64,000 nucleotides of DNA, taken from Diplonema papillatum. Lineage: Eukaryota; Euglenozoa; Diplonemea; Diplonemida; Diplonemidae. The position numbers were made by a program, and so were the translations under genes. The notes beneath the pieces are model-generated. The model had not been told where the DNA came from. It did no database searches and was given only the letters and a program-made list of their open reading frames with translations. Below, one piece after another: positions 31,041 through 40,184 of the stretch; the stretch's first letter is position 1, and each line of letters starts with the position of its first letter. The DNA is taken from positions 1 through 64,000 of the forward strand of contig JAPJBO010000950.1 in assembly GCA_030068145.1 (NCBI GenBank), in the 5' to 3' direction.

Positions 31041-31272
31041 CGTGCAATCGAGACATCCGAGTATTTTCCGCACCCCCACGAAACGAGAGATAAACGCAAC
31101 ACCCCAGAAGAAGAGAGAAGAAGAAGTTGACCCGGGGCGAGAGTGCAGCAGCGTGCAGAGCTTCGAGGAGTACACATTGCCCCACGTCCGCTCTGCCCTG
31201 TGTGTGGCTTGGCCGTCTCTGTGTTGATGCTGTTCGGCCGTAAATCTCGTTAGTCTGCACAAGAGACCTAAC

Positions 31273-31545
31273 TGAGCCGGTCCACCTGCTGATAGCCTGC
31301 GATAGACTCTTACAGTCAAGGGTAGAATATCTGTAGCGATAGCCTCTGATAGTCTGATGATATTTGGATTAGAATAAAAAGAATCGTGGCGATGATGTCT
31401 TTGCGCGTGAAGTGTCATGCAAGGGTCGTCTTGACCGTCGCGCTCAGGTGCGTGCTTGGTAGACTGTGATAGACTGTGATAGACTGTGATAGACTGTGAT
31501 AGACTGTGATAGTCAGCAGCAGACGAGTCGATGGTGGACCGTTCA
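31273..31545 (+). mobile_element. GAGCCGGTCCACC MITE, longer copy
   Basis: TGAGCCGGTCCACC at the left and GGTGGACCGTTCA at the right are inverted with two mismatches. Within it GATAGACTGT units are tandemly repeated (31459-31512), with looser GATAGCCT and GATAGTCT words earlier. The compact relative at 57086-57208 shares both ends and the repeat (inverted there as TCTATCACAG). Confidence 0.7.
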
Positions 31546-31639
31546 CATGCTCCAAGTCTTCTTTCGAAGCAGAGTTGGACTCCGTATCTGTAGGGTGATT
31601 GTCGTGTCTCTTTTTCTTCTTCTCTTTTCTTCTTTTTCC

Positions 31640-31720
31640 TCAATAATCACCTCCTTCGTAGGCAATACTCGAGGAGGTCGCCAGTTGCGAAGTCTCAACA
31701 TAAGCCGAGAACACCCCATT
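31640..31720 (+). repeat. R2 fragment
   Basis: AATCACCTCCTTCGTAGGCA, ATACTCGAGGAGGTCGCCAG and TTGCGAAGTCTC follow the R2 start. Confidence 0.6.
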
Positions 31721-31879
31721 ATCGCACCAAGAAAGTCCCAAGTCTCAGAAGAGGAAACATGCAATGCCCACACGAAACGCGGATGTTAATCTGGGTCGAG
31801 TGCCTGGGCATAAGCGTTGAACAGACACTTTGTCGTTGCGTTGGTACTTCCTCCGGCGGCCCCTCCGAGATCTTTTCTT

Positions 31880-32155
31880 TTTTTGTATAAGCACCTGCTT
31901 TGTAGGAAATGCTTGAGGAGGCTGCCAGTTGCAAAACGTTGAAGGAGGTAAATGAACTGCAGCCCACACGAAACACAGGTAAATCTGGGTTTAGTGGCGG
32001 GCGTAAGCGTTCCACAAAAAGGAAGCAGACCCTAAAACCCCGGGATTTCAAGCGAACTTTTAACTCTAAAAAAAGACCCGCGCTGTAATTGTGTTGTTTT
32101 CGCGAGCCTCCTTCGAATTAAGCACAAAGCAGTCCCTCGAGTGTTTTGTCGTTTG
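31880..32155 (+). repeat. R2 dispersed repeat carrying an R1 tail insertion
   Basis: AGCACCTGCTTTGTAGGAAA, GAGGCTGCCAGTTGC, GGTAAATCTGGGTTTAGTGG and GGGCGTAAGCGTTCCAC are followed by an A run, a 50-bp R1 tail (32021-32070), more A, then GCGCTGTAATTGTGTTG, GCCTCCTTCGAATTAAGCAC and CCCTCGAGTGTTTTGTC. Removing the tail restores the arrangement at 15530-15805. Confidence 0.85.
32021..32072 (+). repeat. R1 tail module inserted at the A run of R2
   Basis: GCAGACCCTAAAACCCCGGG, TTTCAAGCGAACTTTTAACT, CTAAAAA. It sits exactly at the A run that is uninterrupted at 15708-15714. Confidence 0.85.
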
Positions 32156-32370
32156 TTTGTGACCCCACTACCATACCCCAGTACCCCACACCGTAGCACT
32201 CTCCCTGTTCACGCGCACACATCGGGGCAGCAGTCTTCAGCATTGTGCAAAAGCTGGATGACAAGTGATGTTGCGTGCCACACTTTGGAACGAACCGTGA
32301 TCGTAAGGGGGCACGGGACACAACAATGTCCGAAGTATAAAATTGGGCCCCTGAATCATGCCGGCGCCCA

Positions 32371-32413
<43 letters not shown>

Positions 32414-32624
32414 TTTCAGGTTGCAGTCTCAAGATTCTGAGACCGACGCAGTCTATCTGCCGACCCTTTTCCATCACGGTTCTTCCGTAGCCTGCGGGCG
32501 GGACTCAGGTTCGCATCGCAATATCGAAGCTCCAGCGTTTTCAAGCAACAAAAAAAGAAGCTCCAGTCTACTTAGATTGTATCCCCAGCGAAACGAGGCG
32601 ACGAGAGCCATTCCCCCCCCCCTA
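32156..32624. other. unassigned stretch with CT tract
   Basis: A CT microsatellite fills 32376-32412. No gene or other repeat is recognised. Confidence 0.45.
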
Positions 32625-32685
32625 TCAAACACATGAGAGGCAAGTAGCGCCTGAACACGAAACTAAGATTTTCCCCCCTGCCAAC
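32625..32685 (+). repeat. R9 fragment
   Basis: ATCAAACACATGAGAGGCAA, GCGCCTGAACACGAAACTAA, GATTTTCCCCC match 5595-5648 closely. Confidence 0.75.
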
Positions 32686-32689
32686 CCCA

Positions 32690-32915
32690 GACGCACACCT
32701 GTTACCCGTGGCGGATTCGCCTGTGCTCTGGTAGCACGGCTGCGACGAGCTACGAACAGCCGCCTGGCAAACCAGACTCACACCGCTGTCCTGTCTGCAG
32801 ACACTCAGGTTCCGCGACGATGGTCCGCCTTACGTGTCCGTGGCTTACTATAACGGCCGAAACACGGCGCAGACGGGACCAGTACGGTGTTGAGCACGTA
32901 TCCGGTCCAAGCACG
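32690..32915 (+). repeat. R6 dispersed repeat
   Basis: GTGCTCTGGTAGCACGGCTG, GACGAGCTACGAACAGCCGC, CTGTCTGCAGACACTCAGGT, GATGGTCCGCCTTACGTGTC and CGGCGCAGACGGGACCAG form an uninterrupted R6. Confidence 0.85.
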
Positions 32916-33059
32916 TTCTCGCCATCCCCCCCCTCCCAACTCCAAACGCACCTGTCTCCACGAAAGACGGCCCGCATTCTCAACCCGGGAGTGGGAGGAC
33001 TGCGAAAAACGGTCTTTGATGCCAAGAGAACCGTCTCATTTTTCGGTTGAAAGAAAAGG

Positions 33060-33214
33060 CGGAATAGTCGGGCGCTGGCTCAGGTCCAGCCTTATGTTCT
33101 GCGCGAGACTTCTGTTCCCGCTGAGCTTGCCTCAGGACACCCGCGTTAATGTGTAACAGATGTGCCGCCCCTGCCAAGCTCCCCACCTGACTGGTGTCTC
33201 CAAACGAGGATTCG
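33060..33214 (-). rRNA. LSU (28S-like) rRNA domain V fragment 2
   Basis: On the minus strand: CTCGTTTGGAGACACCAGTC, AGGTGGGGAGCTTGGC, GGGGCGGCACATCTGTTA, GCGGGTGTCCTGAGGCAAGC, TCAGCGGGAACAGAAGTCTC. These are conserved nuclear LSU words immediately 3' of fragment 1 in rRNA order, overlapping it by about 40 nt. Similarity fades after CAGAACATAAGG. It is a dispersed fragment, with no adjoining rDNA. Confidence 0.85.
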
Positions 33215-33329
33215 CAAGCCGAAGCCCGTTTGTCGCTGAGAGACTGGCTCATCTCGCCCGTTCGATTCGGTGCCTTTACGACCCTCCCTTGTTATGGAAA
33301 TAACGCTGGAAATTACGGGGGCAATGTGC

Positions 33330-33625
33330 CGAAGACAACACACGAGGTAAATCTGGGTTTAGTGCCCCCCGTTCTAACCTCCGTCGAAATAAGCACCAGG
33401 CGGCTCCTCCTAGTATCCGCTGCTGGTCTTTACCTTTTTTTGTGTCTAACAAATGCAATTTGTCAAGAACAAAAACAGATCGATGGCAGCGTACTATCCT
33501 CACTCCCGTTAGATGAACAAAACAGGTGTGAAGGAAGTGCGCACAAACAAAGGAAGCGCCAGATCCGTTTTTTTACATATGCGCCAGGTTGGAAGGGAAT
33601 GCTCGACGATGCCCAAGTTCCTCAC
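33330..33625 (+). repeat. mosaic of R2, R8 and R3 pieces
   Basis: GAGGTAAATCTGGGTTTAGT and CCTCCGTCGAAATAAGCACC are R2 words. TTTGTGTCTAACAAATGCAA, GATGGCAGCGTACTATCC and GTGCGCACAAACAAAGGAAG are an R8 variant also seen at 48056-48155. TACATATGCGCCAGGTTGGA to TGCTCGACGATGCC is the R3 start. Modules normally found apart are joined here. Confidence 0.65.
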
Positions 33626-33841
33626 CGCGAATCAAGTTGCACAGTCCCCTGAAAAAGAAGAAACAGTCTGAAGCGTGGAAAAGCGGAAAAGCAGTGCTGC
33701 TACTGGAGAAAGGGTCGCCTCGGTCTTGACGCGGCAAAAAAGAAAGAAGGGAGGGAAAAAAGTGCGTGAGGCTTTCTCCCCCTCAGTGACTCCAAAAAAA
33801 AAAAAAAAAAACGGAGAAAACCATAAGGGAAGCACTTAAGT

Positions 33842-34360
33842 CGGGAAAATATTTATCGGAAACTGTTTCCGATAAAAATTTTTTTTGTTTCCGATAAATA
33901 TTTTTTTTGTTTCCGATAAATATTTTTTGTTTCCGATAAATATTTTTCTGTTTCCGATAAATATTTTTTTGTTTCCGATAAATACTTTTTGTTTCCGATA
34001 AATATTTTTCTGTTTCCGATAAATATTCTTTTGTTTCCGATAAATATTTTTTGTTTCCGATAAATATTTTTTTGTTTCCGATAAATATTTTTTTGTTTCC
34101 GATAAATATTTTTCTGTTTCCGATAAATATTTTTTTGTTTCCGATAAATATTTTTTTGTTTCCGATAAATACTTTTTGTTTCCGATAAATATTCTTCTGT
34201 TTCCGATAAATATTTTTTGTTTCCGATAAATATTTTTTGTTTCCGATAAATATTTTTTTGTTTCCGATAAATATTTTTTTGTTTCCGATAAATATTTTTT
34301 TTGTTTCCGATAAATATTTTTTGTTTCCGATAAATATATTTCTGTTTCCGATAAGTATTG
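33842..34360 (-). repeat. left CCGATAAATATT array of FB2
   Basis: About 25 units of TTTCCGATAAATATTTTT, varying only in the length of the T run and single changes. The near-uniform units suggest recent amplification or continuing homogenisation. Confidence 0.95.
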
Positions 34361-35624
34361 ATCACTTTTTGTCGCGGTGAAGTGGTACAAAGTCTTCAGC
34401 TTTCAGATCCGGATACTGCTCAATGCAACCAGATAGTTAGATGTCACTTGATGGATACCCGTGTGCTGCATTCGAAAAGGTTTGCGTATCTGGTGTTGAA
34501 AATTGAACAGCCTTTGCTGGGGAGGCTTTCGACCCGAAACTAGATAGAAAAACGATCGTATTGGCTTCGTCGCGGTCGTCCACGGGACGAGGTCACGAAC
34601 CGGGTTCGGCTTACACTGCAGTTGCAGTAAAACTGCGTCTTGCGCACGAACGCGGAAATCCGCCACCCACCATTCGGCTAGATATTGCAAGAACACAACT
34701 GCAAAGCTTACTACAAACGGATAGTGTTATAAAGGCGAACGAATCATGCGAGAACCTACGTAGGGGCCCCTCAACAGCTTTCAGAACGGCAAGTCAAGAA
34801 AAGGATAAGTTTGCACATTCTACTTCCGTCTGATCTGCATGTTCCCCAGTTCTACCCTTCGTTGATCTGTTGTGTGTATTCGCAACGACTTCATCCGGGT
34901 CCTACGCGGCCCCAATACGACAAAACTGCATGCGGTCCTGACCAGGTAACATCCTCCTACCTGAAAATGTCTAACCACGACTACGGATTTGGTGCCATCG
35001 AGGCAGCCATGGAGTGTAAGTATGCCAACGGGGCTTAGTAGTATCGGGGCTGCCGTGCATACTAGTTCCCGTAAAATATTTGTTTCCCTTGACTTGTGCC
35101 ATGTCGGACGGTAGGATTTTCCGCGTCAGCCTCATTTCAATCCTGGAGACAAAAGCACTCACACAATAAAGAGAGAGTAGCCCATTTCACGGGCCAAAAC
35201 TGCCTTTGTTGCAGAAATCGGCAACAAAGGCAAGCGATGACAGAACAGCGCACACGAAGACGACCGGCTCTGAAGAGACCCGCGCCGCAAGCTGCGCGAG
35301 CAGAGGGTGCCAAGCAAACCACGAAGGAAGGCGAGGAGATTCAGATGGCACAGCAGGACGCCCGCGAGGGATCACCGAGGTCGAAAGACAGAAAAGGGAA
35401 AGCAGGCGTGGCCGGCTTGAAAAGCTGCAAGCGCGGAGAAGGCACAGGTACAGAGCAGTCCACATGCAGACGAGCAGTGAAGCGGCCCACATCACAGAGG
35501 TCTATCACACTGGCTCCGGATTACTTAGGGTCCTCGCAAAATCCAATGAAATTGCTTGCCCAATGGGACTCCCCTTGGGCACATTTCGCACTGGGGACTA
35601 GTCCCCAGGAACCCGTATCAAAAA
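34361..35624. other. core of FB2
   Basis: Unique sequence with plus-strand open segments at 34561-34833 (90 codons), 34811-35038 (75) and 35206-35601 (131). The last is rich in Arg, Lys and Glu. No transposase, helicase or other domain is recognised. Its ordinary composition, unlike the arms, suggests captured host or transposon sequence. Confidence 0.5.
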
Positions 35625-35870
35625 TATTTATCGGAAACAAAAAATATTTATCGGAAACAAAAAAATATTTATCGGAAACAAAAAAATATTTATCGGAAAC
35701 AAAAAAATATTTATCGGAAACAAAAAAATATTTATCGGAAACAGAAAAATATTTATCGGAAACAAAAAAATATTTATCGGAAACAAAAAAAATATTTATC
35801 GGAAACAAAAAATATTTATCGGAAACAAAAAAATATTTATCGGAAACGTTCCGATAAATATTTTCCCCAC
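35625..35870 (+). repeat. right AATATTTATCGG array of FB2
   Basis: About 11 units of AAATATTTATCGGAAAC, the inverse of the left array, ending in a short palindrome CGGAAACGTTCCG. Confidence 0.95.
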
Positions 35871-35897
35871 TTAAGTGCTTCCGATATGGTTTTGTCT

Positions 35898-35898
<1 letters not shown>

Positions 35899-35953
<55 letters not shown>
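35899..35953 (+). repeat. A55 homopolymer
   Basis: Fifty-five A residues directly outside FB2, followed by more A-rich sequence to 36002. An A17 run also adjoins the left end, so the element may have inserted into a poly(A) tract. Confidence 0.85.
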
Positions 35954-35954
<1 letters not shown>

Positions 35955-36015
35955 AATAAAAAAAAAACATTAAAAAAACAAATAAAAAAAAAACAAATAA
36001 AACCATACTTCTAAG

Positions 36016-36603
36016 TCTAGTGAGACACGTGAGGTTTCCTCGCGTCCGGGTAGCGTTGCGCCGCCAGCGGTGCACGATTGCCACGGGTCTCTTTATGGCT
36101 TGCTTTGTGGTCATGGCCACAGGTACAGTCACACAGCACGCTCATGACTACAGGGTTTGCGGGCAATGGCTGGCCACTTTCTCAAACAAGTCTAGCGAGA
36201 CACGCGAGATTTCCTCGCGTCCGGGTAGCGTTGCACCGCCAGCGATGCACGATTGCCACGGGTCTCTCTATGGCTTGCTTTGTGGTCATGGCCACAGGCA
36301 CAGTCACAGCTCATGACTACAGGGTTTGCGGGCAATGGCTGGCCACTTTCTCAAACAAGTCTAGCGAGACACGCGAGATTTCCTCGCGTCCGGGTAGCGT
36401 TGCACCGCCAGCGGTGCACGATTGCCACGGGTCTCTCTATGGCTTGCTTTGTGGTCATGGCCACAGGCACAGTCACAGCTCATGACTACAGGGTTTGCGG
36501 GCAATGGCTGGCCACTTTCTCAAACAAGTCTAGCGAGACACGCGAGATTTCCTCGCGTCCGGGTAGCGTTGCACCGCCAGCGGTGCACGATTGCCTCCCC
36601 CTA
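36016..36603 (+). repeat. 169-bp satellite, about 3.5 units
   Basis: Units begin TCTAGCGAGACACGCGAG at about 36016, 36190, 36359 and 36528. Words GTCCGGGTAGCGTTGCACCG, GCACGATTGCCACGGGTCTC and GGGCAATGGCTGGCCACTTT recur. The first unit is about 174 bp and more divergent; the later ones are nearly identical. The period is not a multiple of three, so the overlapping open frames are not evidence of a protein. Confidence 0.9.
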
Positions 36604-36874
36604 GGGCTTGCTCTGTGGTGAGACAGTCATCGAGTGACGTTGCTCATGCTACTACTAGCTGCCCGACGATCCAGATATATTATCGTCGTCCTGCAGACAC
36701 ACACGTTCCGCTGATGATGGCCATGGCGTTGTGCACCTACTCCATTCCATTGCCCTCTCCCCTCCCAACCTTGTCCTCACCTTCCCTGTCTTTTCCACGC
36801 ATCTGGGACCCGACTGCAACGGCCCCTCCGACCTCCAGTTTCATTTTCTATGTTTCCTTTCCCCCCGTTCGAGG

Positions 36875-37115
36875 AGGACTTGATGCCATAGCATCAAACA
36901 TGCATGAGAGGCAGCGTCTTGCCTAAACATTAAACCAAGATTTCCTCCTCCCCCCCCCCCAAAAAAAAAGAGGACTAGTCCCCTCAAGGTTGCATACCCT
37001 ACCTACTCCCTGCGACCCTTTTTCCTCTTCTATTTTACACTTTCTTCGAAGAAGACTTGATGCTAGCATCAAACATGCATGAGAGGCAGCGTCCTGCCTA
37101 AACATTCAACTAACA
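36875..37115 (+). repeat. two R9 copies in tandem
   Basis: ACTTGATGCCATAGCATCAA at 36879 and ACTTGATGCTAGCATCAAAC at 37047 each lead into CATGCATGAGAGGCAGCGTC and CTGCCTAAACATT. The intervening 110 bp include GAGGACTAGTCCCCTCAAGG, which also precedes the R9 copy at 39860. Confidence 0.8.
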
Positions 37116-37645
37116 TTTGGTCTTCTGCTTCTTACTGTTTGTTGTTCGCATCCCCCTTACTCCCTCCACCTGTCGCCGTGTTCCCAACAACTCCACCGAT
37201 TTCCCCGACCAGAAGTTCCGGAGATTCAAGCTCCCACTCTTAAACAAATTGCCGGTTCACAGCCCGAACACAGCTCCGTTTCTTTCTCTTAAGTTGTGCT
37301 TGTACACACACGGCGGGGGGGGTCCAGCCGCAGACAACACAGAAGGGGCCACGATGGCCAATACCTTCGAGTCCAGTTCTTGGCTGGCCCCGCTTCGTCG
37401 GGTGTGCACATTTTGCTCTCGTTTTTGTTTGCAGCGCAGTGTGTCTTGACCCACCCTTTTCAGCTCCAGCTTCTGAGGCTGGACTCCGCCGTGTAAGGAC
37501 TCTCAATTGGCCGGTAGACGAACGGCTAGTGTGCGGGCAACAACGCGTGTTTTCTTTCGTCCCCGGGGCGGGGAGGTGCACAAGGTTGTACTTTCCGCAC
37601 CAGCCACCAGTCCTGTGTAATCGTGCGACGCTCAACAACACAACC
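37116..37645. other. unassigned stretch
   Basis: TTCAGCTCCAGCTTCTGAGG at 37458 is a dispersed CAGCTCCAGC word. The rest has no recognised content. Confidence 0.4.
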
Positions 37646-37647
37646 AA

Positions 37648-37880
37648 ACATGGAATGTCAGAGGAAATGAGAAGCTTGTCGCCGCAAACCGTGGCGTTTT
37701 CACTTGGGCACTGCGTTCAACGAAAACAACTCTCTCTTCCTCATCCCCATCATCATTCGCGAAGTGAGGAGACCGGAAACTCCCCGGAGACATGGTCCCT
37801 GCACTCTAACTCGTCTCTCTCTCTCTCTCTCATTCGTTTTGTACCAGCCGCGGTTGTGCGAGTGACAAGCTCTTATTTTT
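37648..37880 (+). repeat. R12 repeat, occupied copy
   Basis: It matches 23298-23490 up to CATCATCATT, then has about 70 bp containing CCCCGGAGACATGG, CCCTGCACTCTAAC and a CT tract, and resumes TTCGTTTTGTACCAGCCGCG. The inserted words are a divergent R1 tail. Confidence 0.75.
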
Positions 37881-37884
37881 CACA

Positions 37885-37995
37885 CATGAAAATTGATGAA
37901 ACGATGCAACGTGTGAACCGCCCGAGTAGGACCTTCAGATCCTGATCAATAATTGCCACCCGAAAACCACGTCCACGATTTTGGGTTCAGGGTGG
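37885..37995 (+). repeat. R7 dispersed repeat
   Basis: CAACGTGTGAACCGCCCGAG, TAGGACCTTCAGATCCTGAT, AATTGCCACCCGAAAACCAC, TTGGGTTCAGGG. Confidence 0.7.
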
Positions 37996-38029
37996 CCGCG
38001 CGGTCTACGAACGAACTCTACACGGGTGA

Positions 38030-38320
38030 GGTCCAGCCCTGAGAAGCAGGAAGGTGTGCCCGAGTCGCACCCGAAAAGCGGACGTGCTTCAACCAAAACG
38101 CGTGTAGATCCACACCCGAAACGCGGATGTGGCACCCGCTTTTTTAACTCCAGCTTTAGCTCCAGCTTCCGAGGCGTGGAGCCCATCGTGTAGGTCTCCC
38201 TTTTTCCCGTGGCTAGTACAGGCCATCGCTGCAAGTGGTTCGCCAGCATTCCTGACCCGAACACGAAACACGGGAAAACGATCAACCGGCACGCACAAGC
38301 CAAATAGTTGGGTTTGCGTG
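38030..38320 (+). repeat. R11, CAGCTCCAGC and R4 pieces
   Basis: GAGTCGCACCCGAAAAGCGG and CTTCAACCAAAACGCGTG are R11; ACTCCAGCTTTAGCTCCAGC follows; GAAAACGATCAACCGGCACG at 38274 is the R4 end. Confidence 0.6.
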
Positions 38321-38814
38321 TGCTCCGGGCGGCTTTGTTACACTTCTTTTTCATTTTCCTTTCCTTCTCTTTTTTTTTTTTTGTTTCAAAGTTTCCAGCG
38401 GGGATGGAGAATAGATGACCGTGCATATTTCTGGTAACTCCGTGTTTTTAATACGCACGAAACGATCAGTTTCTTTGAACCTCAGAACAAGCGCGTTCAA
38501 CGAAAGAATTGCACTGGACTCGTTTACACTACCCTATCTTTGTTTTCTACCTACTTTCCAAGTTCATAATTCATCAATCCAACCAGTCGGCAAAAGAAAA
38601 AGCTGTCTCAAGCAACTTCCGCCGGTAAAGAAACCCTGCCAAACTGGTAACCCGAGCACGCCGTTGAAGGGGGGAAAACCCCGTGTAAGCAAGCGAAGGG
38701 GGGGGGAACCCCCCCAATTTCGCAGATTCATCGATCACGCCGAATAGAAAGAAAATAATAATTCACTCGTTTCATCGTCACCAGAAAGAAGGATACTGCA
38801 ATCGTTTCATCGTC

Positions 38815-38965
38815 AGTGGTTCGTCACCAGGGATTATCCTGCATGGTTAAAAAAAGGTGAATTTCCCTTATATCCCACCACTTCAAATTTTGTTCCCTTA
38901 TATCCCAATGGGACAACAAATTTTGTTCAATGGGATTACCTTGGGCAAGGCAATCCCATTGGGGT
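38815..38965 (+). mobile_element. CAGGGATTAT element left end with a hairpin
   Basis: CAGGGATTATCCTGCATGG and GTTAAAAAAA at 38829 match the hAT-like left ends at 11667 and 50990. The matching right end is absent. Further in, CAATGGGATT (38928-38937) pairs with AATCCCATTG (38952-38961) as a hairpin, and TTCCCTTATATCCCA is repeated. Confidence 0.5.
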
Positions 38966-38973
38966 GCTTGGCA

Positions 38974-39092
38974 GAGGTGTCACGGCAAGTCTTGACAGCT
39001 GCTTAATGGAGAGAAAATGCGTGCGAACCCACGAGGTTCATGTACACAACAGGTCTAACGCGGCTTCAGACTAGATCTGACCGTGACACCTC
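38974..39092 (+). mobile_element. GGTGTCACGG-family MITE, compact copy
   Basis: GAGGTGTCACGG at the left and its perfect complement CCGTGACACCTC at the right bound 119 bp. GACAGCTGCTTAATGG, GGTTCATGTACAC and TCTAACGCGGC follow the family order. Both ends are cleanest here, which fixes the 12-bp terminal repeat. Confidence 0.8.
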
Positions 39093-39640
39093 AACGAAGC
39101 AACGGCTTAGCCCGTGCGTTTCTTCACGATGTTGCGACCCGTTTAACTGTAACAACATTTTTTTTCCTTCTATTTCCATGCATTCGGGTACCGTACTGCC
39201 GCCTTTTCACTCATAGAGTCATACGAGTTCTTCCCCCACCCCTCACTCCCACCAACCTAAAATGCGGTTTTTTTTTTGAGCTTCAAAATCCTCACGGTGA
39301 TTTCTTCTTTTGTTTAATCGAGTTTGGCAAGACCGCAAGCTCTTCAAGCCCGCCGAAGAGATTTCAAAAGCAAAGCAACCCTCGCAGTTGCCTTTCGCCC
39401 CTCATGAAAAGCAGACGGTACTGCCCCAAAACATTAACCCAAGATCTTCCACCGCTCATGACCCGGTTTCAAAAAGAACAGCAGAATGCTCCCCTTCATT
39501 CATTCCTCGTTATGGAGTCGTGCACTCCCGTCTTTTTAGAGTGCAAGCTTTTTCTATCTCTGCATCAAACATGAACGAGGCAACGTTCTCCCTCAACAAG
39601 AAACTACGCCCCTTTCAACAAACTAGGGGGGTAAAGGCGG

Positions 39641-39718
39641 GTGAGAGTGCGGAGTGAAAACGCTTTTCACGGCTTAAACTAAGAGAGTGCGGAGTGAAAA
39701 CGCTTTTCACGGCTTATT
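39641..39718 (+). repeat. tandem duplication of about 40 bp
   Basis: GAGTGCGGAGTGAAAACGCT and TTTCACGGCTTA occur twice. GAAAACGCTTTTC within the unit is nearly palindromic. Confidence 0.85.
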
Positions 39719-39839
39719 AGTTGATTTTCCCAGTGCTTTTACGCATGTATGTCGCCCTCGTATTCCGTTGTTCCTCAAAGCCAGCACCCCGGCTCTGCGT
39801 TCACGAGTGAAACTCGAGACGAAGAACGAGATGCACACA

Positions 39840-40100
39840 ACACCGCGGTAAAAAAAGAGGACTAGTCCCTCAAGGTTTCATACACCTTACCTGCGGAGGC
39901 TTACACTCCCTGCGACCCTTTTTCCTTTGCTTAGCTATCTTACATTTTCTTCGAAGAAGACTTGATGCTCGCATCAAACGCATCAAACATGCATGAGAGG
40001 CAGTGTCCTGCCGAAGCATAAATTAAGATTTCCCCCCCATGTATGCTTTTGTAGCATAAATTAAGTTTTCCCCCCCATGTATGCTTTTGTAGAGCCCGTG
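39840..40100 (+). repeat. R9 repeat with duplicated 3' end
   Basis: GAGGACTAGTCCCTCAAGG leads to GACTTGATGCTCGCATCAAA and CATGAGAGGCAGTGTCCTGC. The last 35 bp, with CCCATGTATGCTTTTGTAG, are tandemly duplicated (40021-40092). Confidence 0.75.
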
Positions 40101-40184
40101 GCGTGTCGAGACCCGCGAGATGGGCTCCCCGGCTGCGTCAACGTTGAAGCCGTCACCCTGCCAGGAGCAAGACCTGTGGTGTAG

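Larger units (their letters stand above)
33812..35898 (+). mobile_element. foldback-type element FB2 (about 2.1 kb)
   Basis: AAGCACTTAAGT (33830-33841) continuing into GGGAAAATATTTATCGG is matched, inverted, by the right end (35847-35879); weaker inverted similarity (AAAACCATA) extends a further 20 bp outward. The two arms are head-to-tail arrays of a 19-21 bp unit, CCGATAAATATTTTTTTG, about 25 units on the left and about 11, inverted, on the right. A unique 1.26-kb core separates them. The element lies between A-rich tracts, so the target duplication cannot be read. Long frames across the arms merely translate the array. No transposase is visible. Confidence 0.85.

Noticed and set aside
33842-34360. 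CRISPR array of 20-bp repeats
   Set aside because: There are no spacers; the unit repeats head to tail and is mirrored at the other end of the element.
33836-34390. Long minus frames of KYLSETK repeats
   Set aside because: They are translations of the 20-bp tandem array, open in two frames at once.
35096-35857. 253-codon open frame
   Set aside because: Its last third translates the FB2 array and another frame over the same DNA is equally open, so it is not a gene.
36016-36603. CRISPR-like array
   Set aside because: Units are contiguous 169-bp satellites without short repeats and unique spacers, and the DNA is eukaryotic.
36020-36621. Repeat protein encoded by the 169-bp satellite
   Set aside because: The period is not divisible by three, so successive units fall in different frames.
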